Shown here: positions 11,837 through 22,986 of the stretch, piece by piece
Position numbering within the stretch: position 1 is the stretch's first letter
Layout of the letters: every line of letters starts with the position of its first letter
Assembly: GCA_019633425.1 (NCBI GenBank)
Contig: WSUB01000176.1
Coordinates: forward strand, 18,752-82,751
Direction of reading: 5' to 3'
Source of the DNA: Tulasnella sp. 424
Lineage: Eukaryota; Basidiomycota; Agaricomycetes; Cantharellales; Tulasnellaceae
DNA length: 64,000 nt
Made by a program: the position numbers and the translations under genes
The notes under the pieces: generated by a model
Databases searched by the model: none
The model's input: the letters and a program-made list of their open reading frames with translations, nothing else
Told to the model about the DNA's origin: nothing

Positions 11837-14481
11837 CTACGGATCGGTCGCCCCGCTGCTCTCTGTAGCTGATGTGGTCTTCCCAGCCGTTGGATTGGAT
11901 GGAGCTGAGTTTGATGATGGTGATTCGATGGTCGACCTTTCCGCTGCAACGACCTCTAGGAGCAGCTGTTGAGAGGTTGTCTTGCCCCACGGATAATTGA
12001 TTCGGTCGGAGATTACTGCTGCGTCATTGATCAAGTTCTTTGCTTCAGCATAGCGACCTTGGCGGAGCCGAATTTTGCTTAGATTTATCGACGTGTTCGT
12101 CCGACGATAGTCATCCGCGATGCTTGTGGAGATTTCCAGTGCTTGGGTGTAGGATTCCTCCGCATCAGTGTCGTTAGATCGCGCTGCGTGGATACCTCCG
12201 AGCCCATACAGTGCAATCGCCCGACCCATGGCATTCCCGATGCTCGTGTAGACATTCAACGCTCGGGTGTAAAATTCTTCTGCCTCGGTGTAGTTGGACC
12301 GCTTCTCATTGATGCCCCCGAGGCTATACAATTCATTCGCCCGACCCAAGGCATCTCCAATGTTCGTGCGAATTGTTAGCGCTTGGGTGTAAGATTCCTC
12401 TGCTTTATCATAGCGTGAATACGCTTCGTGGATGCTTCCGAGATGGTGCAACGCGCCCGCTGTGCCCCGCTCTTCCCCGAGGTTCGTATAGAGGGCCAAC
12501 GCAGACGTGTGACATTCCTCAGCCTCGGCATATTGATTCTGAATTTCGTAGATCCTCCCGAGGGCCTGTAACGCATCCGCACGACCCAATTCTTTTTCTA
12601 TGTTCGTGTAGATGGTTTGCGCTTGAGTGTAAAATTCTTTTGCGTTAGCATAGCTGTACCGCCCTGCATGGATCTCTCCGAGCCCATACAACGCATTCGC
12701 CCGACCTAAGTCATCCCCGATGTACTCGAAAATATCAAGTGATTGGGTGAATGATGTCTCCGCTTCGGCGTATTTAAACCGCTGTGCCTGAACGGTACCG
12801 AGGTGGAGTAAGAGGGATGCTATGGCAGGGTCATCCCCTGTCGATCGGGCAACCGCTAGACCCTCTTCAAACATTCTTGACGCTTCCTCATTCCTGTTAT
12901 GCAAGCGATGCATCGTTCCGATTTCCTGCAATAGCGCTGCGGATCGAATCTTGGATCCTCCGCCACCTTCCATAGCTGGAATAAAAGACGGCTATTGCAA
13001 ATTATAATTAGCCTCCAGATATGGTTTTGGCTGGAACACTACCAATTCACAATCCATCGGAGGGCCCTCTGACATTCGACAGCAGACGGTCGGTCCTTCG
13101 GCTCCAGCTTCCAACACGTAACCATTAGGTGACAGAGTGGGGCGACTTGTGAGAGTTGACTATTTTTGTAGATTGAAGGCAACTGTCCTGTTACGACTTT
13201 GATTGTGATATGCTGCTGGGTTTTGGCTTCCGGAAACGGGTAATTGTCCGTTATTATCTAGCGCGAAAGAGTTAGGGGGGAAATGTAAACGGTAACGGAA
13301 GGCCCATATTTAATGAGGAATAGCACCCCTTACCTCCCAAGCTATCCAACCTAGAGCCCATATATCACTAGCCAAGTCCGACTGTTCTTCGTTTAAAACT
13401 TCTGGTGCTGCCCATCGAAACGACCAGCTTGGACCTGTTAGCGTTAGCTCGGCATTGGCAGCTGACAGGGTAACTTCCAGAGGCGCATTGTCTCTCGACG
13501 CTTCGCAGTGGGCCTGTACTGTATGGCCATGTGCCGGATGGGTTTCGAGGCTACGAGCTCTCCTCAGGACCCGAGCCGAACCGAAGTCCGTAATAACGGC
13601 ACGATAGTCCGCGTTTACGAGGACGTTGAGCTAAAACAAGGATGTGTTTAATTAAATAGTGTCTACCACTGCTTGGGGAGATAACTGACAGATTTAAGGT
13701 CCCCGTGGCAGATGGGAGGTTGGCGAGTATGAAGATACTCGAGCCCCGATGCCACATCCTGTATCTGACAGTGCACAAACATTGGTATACACCCGTAATC
13801 GATGTTCACTATGTATGCGACGTACCAGAGACACTCGTTCTGGGAGCTCCCATTCTCCAGACAGAAGGAATTCGCGGACATTGCCATTCGCCTCCCACGG
13901 GAAGACCAGCCAATAGATGCGCTTTTCGATATCCTCCACGAATCCAATAATCTTTACGATATTGAGGTGCGATAGTCCATCCACGACGCGCAGCTCATTG
14001 ACAAAACCCTAGGAAAGGACATAAGTCGTCTCTACCGCATCGTTGAGCGAAAGGACCTACACGGAGAAACTTCTCCTGATCGATACCATCACTTAAACGG
14101 AGTTGTTTGACAGCTACCGTTTCCCCCGAGCCGGATGCGCTACCATGTGTCGGGATGGTGGCGACGACAACATCGCCCTTCCCTCCTCTGCCTTGTAGAC
14201 CGTCTCCAATGAACTTGATGTCGTCCATATCTATGCGCCTCGTAGACAGCATGGCAAGAATATCCCGCTTCAGTGAGAGGATGGGTAAGTGGGCTAGGGA
14301 GCACAGTCTTTGCCATGCCGTTACTTACTGCAGATAGCTTAACGCTTTGGGAACCTCGAGCCTCGGTGGTGGTTTGAGGTTTTCCTTCACCGATAATCCC
14401 CTCCTGCTGCTGCTGAGATCGCAAGTTGGCGACCGATTCATTTAAATTCTGTAGGACTAGGTGATTTACAGGGGTTGTCAT
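11837..14481 (-). CDS. protein kinase fused to TPR repeats, copy KT3
   Basis: Minus-strand exons: 14481-14329, 14267-14061, 14008-13826, 13764-13690, 13630-13334, 13257-13051 and 12991-11837; about 758 residues. This is the most divergent of the four. It is the only one with a proper glycine-rich loop (GDGLQGRGGKGDVVVA), followed by VAVKQL, NELRVV for the alpha-C helix, WLVFPWEANG, HGDLKSLN, DFGSA, APEV and SDIWALGW. A 59-nt intron (13050-12992) joins the kinase to the TPR exon in frame (WI then PSFIPAMEGG), so the 12973 ATG is not needed as a separate start. Eight TPRs of the form NALYGLGxIHxxRxxYxEAEEFYTQA follow, then a Ser/Thr-rich tail. KT3 is divergent from KT4. Active kinase residues are all present; the ligand and substrate are unknown. 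Confidence 0.86.
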
Positions 14482-15338
14482 CTTGTCGGTTTGGGTTATC
14501 TGCGGAGCTGGACTGGCAGGGATAGGAGATGACGGCTTTACAGCTGTTTACGATATTGTTGGCACAAACAAATGCTTATGTAATTTTCGACTCTGAGTGT
14601 GCGCGACGGATAGCTCACTCAGCTCACCACCGATTGTTCTAATATTTGGCAGGTACAACTAAGAAGCGTATACGCAAATGCACATGCTATAACTGGGGGA
14701 GTTGCTTTACGGGTGGAAAGTCTGCTGAGCTTCATCGGTGTTTGCTTTGCGGAATGAATCGCTTTCAAACATGCGAACGAAATGCCGTAAATAGATCAGC
14801 TCTGTAGACTAACATAGAATTATTAGATGCCGGCGCCGTTGCGGTAGTGGTAGGGGCTGGGTGGGTGCTGATCCCACCCCGCCAGGGTGAGTCTCTGCCA
14901 ACATACCCGCGGTCACTAAGCAAAAATGCGCATCAGTTAGCCACAGGCATTATTAACCTTCGGGAGATCATTCCTTAAGAGCTTGAGGGGTATGGAATCT
15001 CAAAAAGGCCCTAAATGAAGGAGCAAGGGATCGCTGATGCGTTGATGAGAGCGTTGGGTGAACATTCCTCACATGACCCTTTTAAGATCAAACAAGTAGT
15101 TGGGCACTTGAATAGTTGCTCTTAGAATCTGTGTATCAACTTTGAAGGGTAGCAGCCTCAGGGGTTGTGGAGAAATCGATTCCCGACGAAAAAGTAGAAA
15201 ATTACGTAAGATTTTGTTTGTGCCAACAGAATCGCAAACAGCTGTAAGATCGACACTCCGCTTTCCCCCTCTCCGCGAAACCCGTCGAAAAACGCCCACT
15301 CTTAGAATTACTCGGCTCCTCCTCGACTAGAACATTCA
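14482..15338. promoter_or_regulatory. shared upstream region between divergent KT3 and KT4
   Basis: About 860 bp between the outward-facing starts of KT3 and KT4, repeating the layout of KT1/KT2. It contains a perfect small hairpin (GGGTGGG, loop, CCCACCC) near 14864-14881. No coding sequence is supported. Promoters for both genes must lie here; I could not define them. Confidence 0.45.
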
Positions 15339-17945
15339 ATGCAGAAAGACGATACCGGACCTAGAGGGCTGCCTGGGTCACCGTCGAACCCCCACGCTTC
15401 ATCGGATGGATTCCAGCCGAGCACCAATATGGTAGGCTACCGTCAGGTCTCAAATAGCAACTCCAATAGCTCACCAAAACAATGTTCTTCCCGTAGAGGG
15501 AGAGGCTCAGGAACCTCGCGCAATGGCGGATTGACCGTTCCTCGATCAGATTCCCAGAAGACACTCGCGAGTTCAGAGGGGGCAACGCGGCGGTGTCACG
15601 GGCCTTCTTGGTCTCTCCATCAGGTGATACGGACAGCACAAGTCAATCCGATCCTACTGAAAACAGAACTCTGGACGCAAGTTGTTTTACTCGAGAGACC
15701 GCTCAGGGGCTGAAGGTCTGTACATGCTCAACGTCTCTGGGCATTGACAGGAACCTCGAGCAGCTCATCGGCTCTAATCTCACAGGCTGTAGCGGTAAAG
15801 AAGATGAGGATGTCAGACGATATGACGAGGGTATTGGGGGTAAGAATATTTCATCTGATCGCGTAGGGGTTTCGGCGCTGAGTATATTTTCGCTTCAGTT
15901 GACGGTCAGAGAAGCGGAATTCTTGGTCGAACTTTCCCATGAAAACATAATCAAGCTTGAAGGTTTTGTCGAGGAGTTATCCAATGATATAATATGGCTG
16001 GTCTTTCCGTGGGAAGAAAACGGCACCTTGAGGGACTTTATTGCCTCGGCGGAATGGGAAATTCCGGAACGGATATCGCTGGTAGGACCGAACCGCCTCC
16101 CCTCGACCAACCTCTTACACTCTTTACTTCAGATCTACGATGTAGCTAGAGGAGTGGAATACCTCCATAGCCAACAACCCCCCATACGTCATGGGGACCT
16201 CAAATCTGTAGGTGAAGACAGTGTAACGATGATACCCTTGGCCAACTTCATCCCACATATACTCTGCAGATGAACGTATTAGTAAACTCAGAATGTCGGG
16301 CGATAATTACCGACTTTGGGTCGGCTTGTCGTCTTAAAACCGAGGATCTCAACAAGGAGACGAAGCCGGCTCAAAACAAACCCCCGGCGGCGCTTTCGCT
16401 GGAAGCAACGTTCTGCGCCTCTACCAATACCATAACACTGACGGGGAATCATTACACCCTTCGATGGGCTGCTCCAGAGCTGCTGTACGAGGAAGAACAA
16501 ATACTTTGCAGCGACATCTGGGCATTGGGCTGGGTAGGATACGAGGTAACGCCATACACGTGCTAGTATCTATTCGCAATGGAGGCTCAAAAAGACTCCG
16601 AAATAGGTCATGACCGGCTCCATTCCGTTTCAAGGTGTCAAGGACATGGTTGTTATCACACGCGTCATTCAGGGGAATCTTCCCTCCATCACCGGCGATG
16701 CTCGCATGTCATTGATTCAAGCGCTTTGCTCCCTCATGCTTGTGTGTTGGAGCATCGACCCCAGCAAACGACCGACAGCTGAGGACTTTCAGAGGTCAAT
16801 CCGCCCGATGGTGAGTAATGCTCATTTGGATCGGTTACAGCAATTGATCGATTTTGATACAGCCCATGGTTCTTCCAAACCCTCTACAGATCTCGGATAC
16901 AACGGCTTCCAGAGCTCGCTCTCCAGCGCTTCTGATGCAACTGGGGAGGATGCACTCCTGGCAGGGTGACTACCTCAATGCATTGGACTTCTATACCAAG
17001 GCTGTGGATGGCTGCACGGACAACGGCGACATGGAAGGAAAGGTCACTGCCCTGGTGCACCTGGGGCAGGTGCATCGGTTTCTGGGCAAGTACGACCAAG
17101 CCATTCAATCCTGCTCGGAGGCCCTAAAAATCAGCACCGAAATAGGCCACAGTCGAGGGAGAGCCGATGCTCTTGGGGGTCTCGCCAATGTGCATCGGCT
17201 TCGGAACGGGCACAGCCAGGCCATTGCATTCTTCTCGGATGCTTTAAAAATCTGCACAAACATCGGCGACAGACAAGGGAGAGCCGATGCTCTTTGGGGT
17301 CTCGCTGAGGTGCATCGGCTTCAGAACAAGCTCAACAAGGCCATTAGATGCTACTCGGAAGCCCTAGAAATCCGTACCGACATCGGTGATAGACGAGGGA
17401 GAGCCGATGTTCTAGGAGGTCTCGCTGAGGTGCATCGGCTTCGGAACGAGTACAACCAAGCCATCTCATTCTTCTCCGAGGAGTTACAAATTCGCACCGA
17501 AATCGGCGACAAGCGAGGGAGAGCCGATGCTCTTTCTGGTCTCGCTGCAGTATATCTGACTCAGAAGGAGTACACCCAGGCCATCATATTATACTCAGAG
17601 GACCTGCAAATCCGCACCGAAATCGGCGATAGACTCGGGAAAGCTCAAACTCTTTGGGGTCTCGCTGAGGTGCATCGACTTCAAAACGAGTTCAACCAGG
17701 CCATCACGCTCTTTTCGGAAGCCCTCAAAATCTCCACTGATATTGGTGTCCGGTATTGGAGAGCTTGCAGTCTGCTGGGCCTTGCTCGCGTTCATCGCGA
17801 TCAGCATAACTACAGTGAAGCAATTCGGTTTTATACCGAAGCTGCGGAAGCCTTTGCTGAAATCGGAAACACCCACCATGCAAGTGACGCTTCGAACCAG
17901 GCTGCTGAGCTCCGTCGATTATTTAACGGAGAAGAAGCTACATGA
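15339..17945 (+). CDS. protein kinase fused to 8 TPR repeats, copy KT4
   Basis: Exons: 15339-15431, 15497-15715, 15786-15839, 15899-16081, 16133-16207, 16270-16545, 16607-16810 and 16863-17945; about 728 residues. The start MQKDDTGPRG aligns with KT1 (MQKDGSHDAG). Kinase landmarks: FRGGNAAVSRAFL, VAVKKM, REAEFLVELSHENI, WLVFPWEENG, HGDLKSMN, TDFGSA, APELL and SDIWALGW. The tiny exon 3 (54 nt) carrying the beta-3 lysine is needed to keep frame; without the flanking introns the N-lobe would be frameshifted. Eight TPRs follow, DNA-similar to those of KT1 and KT2. Kinase and TPR exons join as SIRPM then PMVLPNP. The protein is probably active; a role in recognition or stress signalling is only inference from architecture. 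Confidence 0.87.
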
Positions 17946-19565
17946 CGCTTCTGGGGACATTCCGTTGTGAGCGAACGGATATTCATGTAACTACTCGACA
18001 TACAACGTTTTCTTCATGAGTCCCTTGCTACTGGTCAGACCCCTGGTCCTCCCCGGAAGACTCTCAACTTTTCTTCTTCCTTCTTTCTCGAGAATCACCC
18101 GACCACCTTTCTTCCAAATGGGGACGTCTCCCGTTAACGATAGCAAGTGCATATTTTTTCTTTTGTATTTATGTCGCGACGTCGTTGGAGTGTCATCCGC
18201 GTATCTAACTTGTTTAGATGGTGTGGATCAAAAGATTCTGAATAAGTATGAGGAGTAGGTCGCAGGTGCCCAGGTGCAGCGGCCGCGCAGTCGTCCACCC
18301 ATCGCGGGAGGAAAGTCACACTTATCAAGGAATGTCAACTTTTCCGTCCCCAGCGTCAGATACTGCGGACGGATATGACAAAACTGAAGTAAAAGGCATG
18401 TAGTTGGCTAGTTCTCATAATAGAGACACCGGGCTGGGGCCCCGCTCAATGGTTCAAGGACGTTGCGATCGTGTCGAGTCCCAATTTGAGGCGCGTTGGT
18501 AAGCTAGGTGCGTCTAAGTAGAGTTTAACCGCAGCTTACTATGTCGTGTGGTTCGTGGTCGTTAAAATACGACACGTCGTTAGTGGATGGATTGAGAGTC
18601 TTTCAGTTCGGACCGGGGGACCGCTGTCGGCGCGGCCGCCCAAAGTCCGCGTAAACACCGTCGTTCAATCCTCCTCCTTCCATAGTCTGACGTCATTCTA
18701 TCCGCCGTTTTAATAGCATGAATGGATGTTAGCTTCCCAGTCAGACTTCCTCATCCCTGACATTTTAGGGCATCCCCGCAGTTGTCGCGGCCTTGATGAT
18801 GAGGCATTTATCGCGCCAACGATTTACGGCGTTAGGTACCCCAACCTTCTAGCTGAAGGTGAGCACCGGAACCGACGTTGTCATGTTTTCCTATGTGTTC
18901 TTGGATCTTTGCAATGATATCAAGGTCCCACTGATCCCCGGGTGTTCATCTCTTGTCAGATGGGGGATGAACACCTATCGTGTTCTTCACTTTCTGCGGA
19001 GTTGCTAGGGATGACGATTGTGCTACCGACCGCTTCCTCGACACACTGAGCTACCTTATCCAGGGGAAAGCATATTTATATTGATACGGCCACGCCTTCG
19101 CGCGGGGATCCCAGGACCGGTTCATATACGACTTGCTGAAAATGGTTCATGCTAACGACGACTCTCGATACATCCACGAACAATTTGGTAATCGTACATC
19201 AACCTTATCAAAGCGACCGAGTCAAACGGGCGACACCTAATACAGGCGACAAAAACGGATCACGCCGAAGGCCATGGGCGCCTAAATGCAAAAGATTCCT
19301 GCTGCCAAGACTCATCACCCAGATTACCTACGCCCCTGAGGGCCACTTGCACAACGCAATCCAAGGCGATGAAGGTGCAACGCAACAGAGCCCAATTGAA
19401 AGAGTCAGCTCCGGGGATGTCTTAGAAGGAGGTCACACGGAGTGCTCAAGAAAATCCAACAAACGAAATAATATTGGATCGGAGGACGGGGAGTTACATC
19501 GGTTCTCAGGAAAGGATGTACAGTTAACCTTTGCTTGTGTATTTGAAAGCCTTCGAGGAAGCCAC
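17946..19565. other. intergenic, no gene seen
   Basis: About 1.6 kb between KT4 and TLP2. Open frames here show no family motif. It contains an inverted repeat (18941-18975). From about 19340 it is the left part of the duplicated thaumatin segment. A GC-rich stretch near 18430-18500 faintly recalls a tRNA B box but does not fold as a tRNA. Confidence 0.5.
18941..18975. repeat. 10-bp inverted repeat
   Basis: GGTGTTCATC at 18941-18950 pairs with GATGAACACC at 18966-18975, leaving a 15-nt loop. Perfect 10-bp arms. No gene is next to it; it could be chance or a small hairpin. Confidence 0.6.
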
Positions 19566-21058
19566 TTAAGGGCAGAAGGTGATGGTATCTAATCAAACAG
19601 ATCCGTCAGGCCTCCCATAAACTCCGACCAAGCGTGACAAAATACTCACAGTTAGGCTTCGAGGAAGCAGAACAAGTCCACAACGCCGTGCCGGAGCTCT
19701 CGTCGTAGGCATAGACGTACGAGTTGGGGCAGTTGCTCTTGAAATACGAGTAATGAGGTACGCCGCTGTTGGGGCAAGTGGCAGGTGTGTTGTGACTTCC
19801 GCTGCAGCAGCTAGGGCTGTTGGTGGGGTTGGAATCGACGAGGCAGTCGCTCTTGCAGCCGACTGGGAAACCGGTGGAGTCGAAGGGACCCTTGAGAGCG
19901 GAAGGGCAGTTGGGGCCGCTGTGGGGTAAGGAAGACAGGTTAGACAAAATTTGAAGATGATGGAAGAAGGGGTACTGACAGATCGACTGGACAGTCGGCG
20001 ACGTGGCAACTGTAGGAGGGGAAAAAGAAAGCGATAAGGTTAGACGTCGTCGATGATCTTGGACGTGACGGCGGGATATAAGTACCCTGCAGAGCTGAGA
20101 ACAGTATCGTGACGTTAGCTCTTCGAAAATCGAATTCCGTTTCCCGATGTCAGACTCACTTGGTAATCCTCATAGGCAGGTTGTATCCATCCACCAAACT
20201 AACATCGTACCAATCGTTTCCGTCAGCGGCGCTCAAGGTGAATTCGGCAAGGGTACTACGGAGTTTGAAATTTTTCATTAGCCTCGACTCAGCCCAAGGG
20301 CTTTCGGAATGATTTGAGAGCAGAGCACATACGCAGGAGGAACACCCGTTCCAGTGTGAGGGTCGCAGAGCAGACCACCGTTGCAGCCTTTCAATTTAGG
20401 AGAGAGTAGAGAGGAGGAACCCGGGTTCGAGATCAGAAATCTCTTTCATTCTCTTTGTGAAGCAATGAAAAATCCAAGATCTCACCTCCGTCAAGGCAGC
20501 TATTAGGTCCGGGGTTGGTCGCGAAATTGCAGTTGCGACGAGCCTGTTTTTTGAGGCGAACCGGAAGGTCAATCTCCCGAGCGGTCAAACGGAAGGTTCA
20601 CTTACCCAAATACGACCAGCCTTCCAATTGTCGGGAACACTGAAAGTCTTGGTGGACCAAGCGGGGGCCTCCCATCCGGTCGCGACACTAGGAGTGGCGC
20701 TTCCCACGTTCTGAGGTGGAATACATAGGGGAGTGAGGGAAAAGGGACGGTTAGCTCCAAATGGAGGTCCTCGCGATGGGGGAAAAGAATTCTTCTCACC
20801 AAGTCGGTAAACTGTAGTCATAAGAGGGTCAGGCGACAGACTGTCGGTTTAGGGTCACACGAAAACGAGATGAGAAAGCACGTACGACAGCTGGCCAAAT
20901 CGTGAAAGGGCAAGCCTAGAATGGGGGAAAGCCGCGTCAACATCGAGGCTCGAACGACAACGGGCCACCCGAATACAACCCACGTTGTAAACAGTGAAAG
21001 TGCGTGCAGCGCTAGCAGCACCGACGAATCCAAGAGCGGTGGCGATGGTGAGCTTCAT
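19566..21058 (-). CDS. thaumatin-like protein, copy TLP2
   Basis: Minus-strand exons: 21058-20984, 20915-20886, 20811-20800, 20710-20606, 20543-20486, 20387-20333, 20255-20160, 20009-19980, 19918-19650 and 19588-19566; 250 residues. The product starts with a clear signal peptide (MKLTIATALGFVGAASAA), then RTFTVYNACPFTIWPAV, FTDL, TGWEAPAWSTKTFSVP, NWKAGRIW, a Cys-rich middle with GCKSDCLVDSNP and SPSCCSGSHNT, and ends YTITFCP. These are thaumatin/PR-5 family features with the usual many cysteines. The product should be secreted. Every exon has the same length as its twin TLP3, which supports the model. Exon 3 is a 12-nt microexon. The left flank and promoter are duplicated with the gene. Confidence 0.92.
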
Positions 21059-21497
21059 TTTGCTTGTAGTTTGCGAGTCGAGTCGATAGGATTTCTGAGA
21101 GGAGCAGTTGTCTGTACTGGTGAAGAAACCCAAAGCCAGGGCTGCCAAGATCGCATTTATACCCTCCAGGGGTGCCAAGCGTTTTAGCCGCCTTTACGAA
21201 ATATCGAATCCATGTCCGGGAATATGCGCTTGATTTAACCAGTAGGAGGAGGCCTGTGGAAGTCCAGAGTAGCGTCTCAAGCGACGGTCGGACTAATCCA
21301 GCGCTCTTCCACCACTTCGTTCCGCGGGATACCATCGCATGGATGCAAGGACGGTCGTAAGGAAGAAGCGAGCCCAACGTCATGGGTAGTTCTCAGAAAG
21401 GAATCTTCACACGTGAAAAATCCGGACGAATTCCCGAACGTTGCCCGTTCTTCCCACGTCTTCGCCGGGCGACGGGATCGACTTTCGGAGAGGAACC

Positions 21498-21520
21498 TTT
21501 ACGTAAATGTAGGCATTTTG
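21498..21520 (+). promoter_or_regulatory. TTTACGTAAATGTAGGC element, site 1
   Basis: Palindromic core TTTACGTAAA followed by TGTAGGC and a TTTGGCTG tail, about 440 bp upstream of the TLP2 start. It recurs at 21654, 24921 and (variant) 25073, always upstream of a thaumatin-like gene. A regulatory role is inference from recurrence and palindromy. Confidence 0.4.
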
Positions 21521-21653
21521 GCTGTTTCTCAGTGCGGTCTAGGAGAAAAAAAAAACTACAATGTCGTCGGGCCGGAAGTCCTCCTTTTAGCGACCCTTCC
21601 TTCGCTTCCTCCCTCCTCTCTCCGGGTGGCGGGATCGACTTTCGAGAGGAGCC

Positions 21654-21680
21654 TTTACGTAAATGTAGGCAATTTGGCTG
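21654..21680 (+). promoter_or_regulatory. TTTACGTAAATGTAGGC element, site 2
   Basis: Second copy of the palindromic element, about 155 bp from site 1 and embedded in a repeat that also carries GGCGGGATCGACTTTCGAGA. Together the two sites form a small direct repeat upstream of TLP2. Confidence 0.4.
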
Positions 21681-21700
21681 TTCCCAAAATATGTCGTGTT

Positions 21701-22754
21701 CATGGCACAATGGAAAGACAAGGCAGTTGGGATAAGCGTGTTTTCCGCGTCCGAGTCCGGCTATTCCCATCCAGCATCTTAAGGGTGAGTGACCAAGCTA
21801 GGACAAACCATGAACTCTTGCTACGGGTACACGTAATTCCGTCCGGGAAATCGCATTCAAGGCATTGGGTGAATCCGGATGCGCGGGGACCCAACGATAA
21901 AAGGCGTTGCCGAGGGTTGGCAGACAGCCGCACGTCATATTTCTTGAAATTATAATATCTCATTATCCGAATTTGATAGATAATCCAAAATTCCGATATC
22001 AAATAGGTGGCGGGGCTCAGACCTCACGTCGCCAGCTGTCGCCGCTGAGACGCTCCGCCTTCGCCGGCAGAGAAGGGGTTGTGTCATATCACCACTCTAA
22101 AAAGCATTTACGGAGTATAACGCATCCGGACGTGCTTGAGCGGGAGCACACTATATTGCTGCTGATAGTAAGTAACAAGGGGTTACGCTCCACAACGTTA
22201 TACTCCGAACGCCACCCGACGGTAGCCCGAGCGAGCATACTCTTATCTGGCGGGAAACAGATATATACCTCTGACCCACAGAAACCATTTCAGACGGTAC
22301 CATAGAGATGCTCAGCGTTCACTCATGGTCAAACAGGTTGACGACTCGGATCTACATATGATAATAATGTAAAAGATAATCCACCTGTCATATACAAGGT
22401 GAACCGGCTACCAAGCGCATGTCACGATGCATGTTAATAGTCTACTACGCAGTATTGGATATATTACCTGCCATATGTGAAACGTTATAGTGCTATTATT
22501 GTGTACACTTTAGAGTGGATGCCTCGGGTCTAAGAAGGCCGCTGATTGGCCGCTTTGAGACCGAGGGGGAGCCGAATCAAAAAATACCAGATACGGATGA
22601 GGGTTAGCGAGCAACTGAATCAGCCCCAATCGCATGTACTTCCTGTGCTCGCATTTGGGAATCCCTTATTTAGTGTACTCGAAGATTATGAGCTTTCTTC
22701 AGCAACTCATCGACATAGTTAGCGGCGTTAAGATTGGGGACCTACGCCCAAGAG
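21701..22754. other. unique DNA between the two thaumatin duplications
   Basis: No gene seen. It contains a perfect 12-bp inverted repeat: CGGAGTATAACG near 22112 and its complement CGTTATACTCCG near 22196. The frames present are short and motif-free. AT-rich around 22350-22500. Confidence 0.45.
22112..22207. repeat. 12-bp inverted repeat, about 72-nt spacer
   Basis: CGGAGTATAACG on the left and CGTTATACTCCG on the right form perfect 12-bp arms. It might be the remnant of a small foldback element, but there is no clear target-site duplication and the arms are short. Confidence 0.4.
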
Positions 22755-22986
22755 AGTCACTTGAGACGGCAATCCAAAGCGATGAAGGGTGTAACGCAAC
22801 GGAACGCAATAGAAAGAGTCAGCTCCGGGGGTGTGTTGAAAAGGGGTCACACCCAGAGCGAACTCCAGAAAATCCAGCAAACGAAATAATATTGAAGCTC
22901 GACGGGGGTTACAGCGGTTCCCAGGAGATGATGTACAGTTAACCTTAACCTTAGCTTATATATTTGAAAGACTTTATAGAAGCCAG

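Larger units (their letters stand above)
19340..21700. repeat. segmental duplication, left copy (with TLP2)
   Basis: This block and the one at about 22755-25130 are copies: the 3' flank (AAAGAGTCAGCTCCGGGG and the AACGAAATAATATTG phrase), the whole thaumatin-like gene with its ten exons, and the 5' flank (TTACGAAATATCGAATCCAT) occur in the same order. Introns are conserved in length with scattered base changes, so the duplication is fairly recent. Edges are approximate. Confidence 0.85.

Noticed and set aside
11839..12973. KT3 TPR exon as a separate gene starting at 12973
   Set aside because: An intron from 13050 to 12992 joins it to the kinase in frame, as in the other three genes, so a fusion is simpler.
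15715..15790. Frameshift in the KT4 N-lobe
   Set aside because: A phase-0 intron (15716-15785) restores the VAVKKM frame, and the same site works in KT2, so no mutation is needed.
18430..18500. Possible tRNA on the + strand
   Set aside because: GTCGAGTCCC resembles a B box, but I could not build an acceptor stem, a D arm or a plausible anticodon arm around it.
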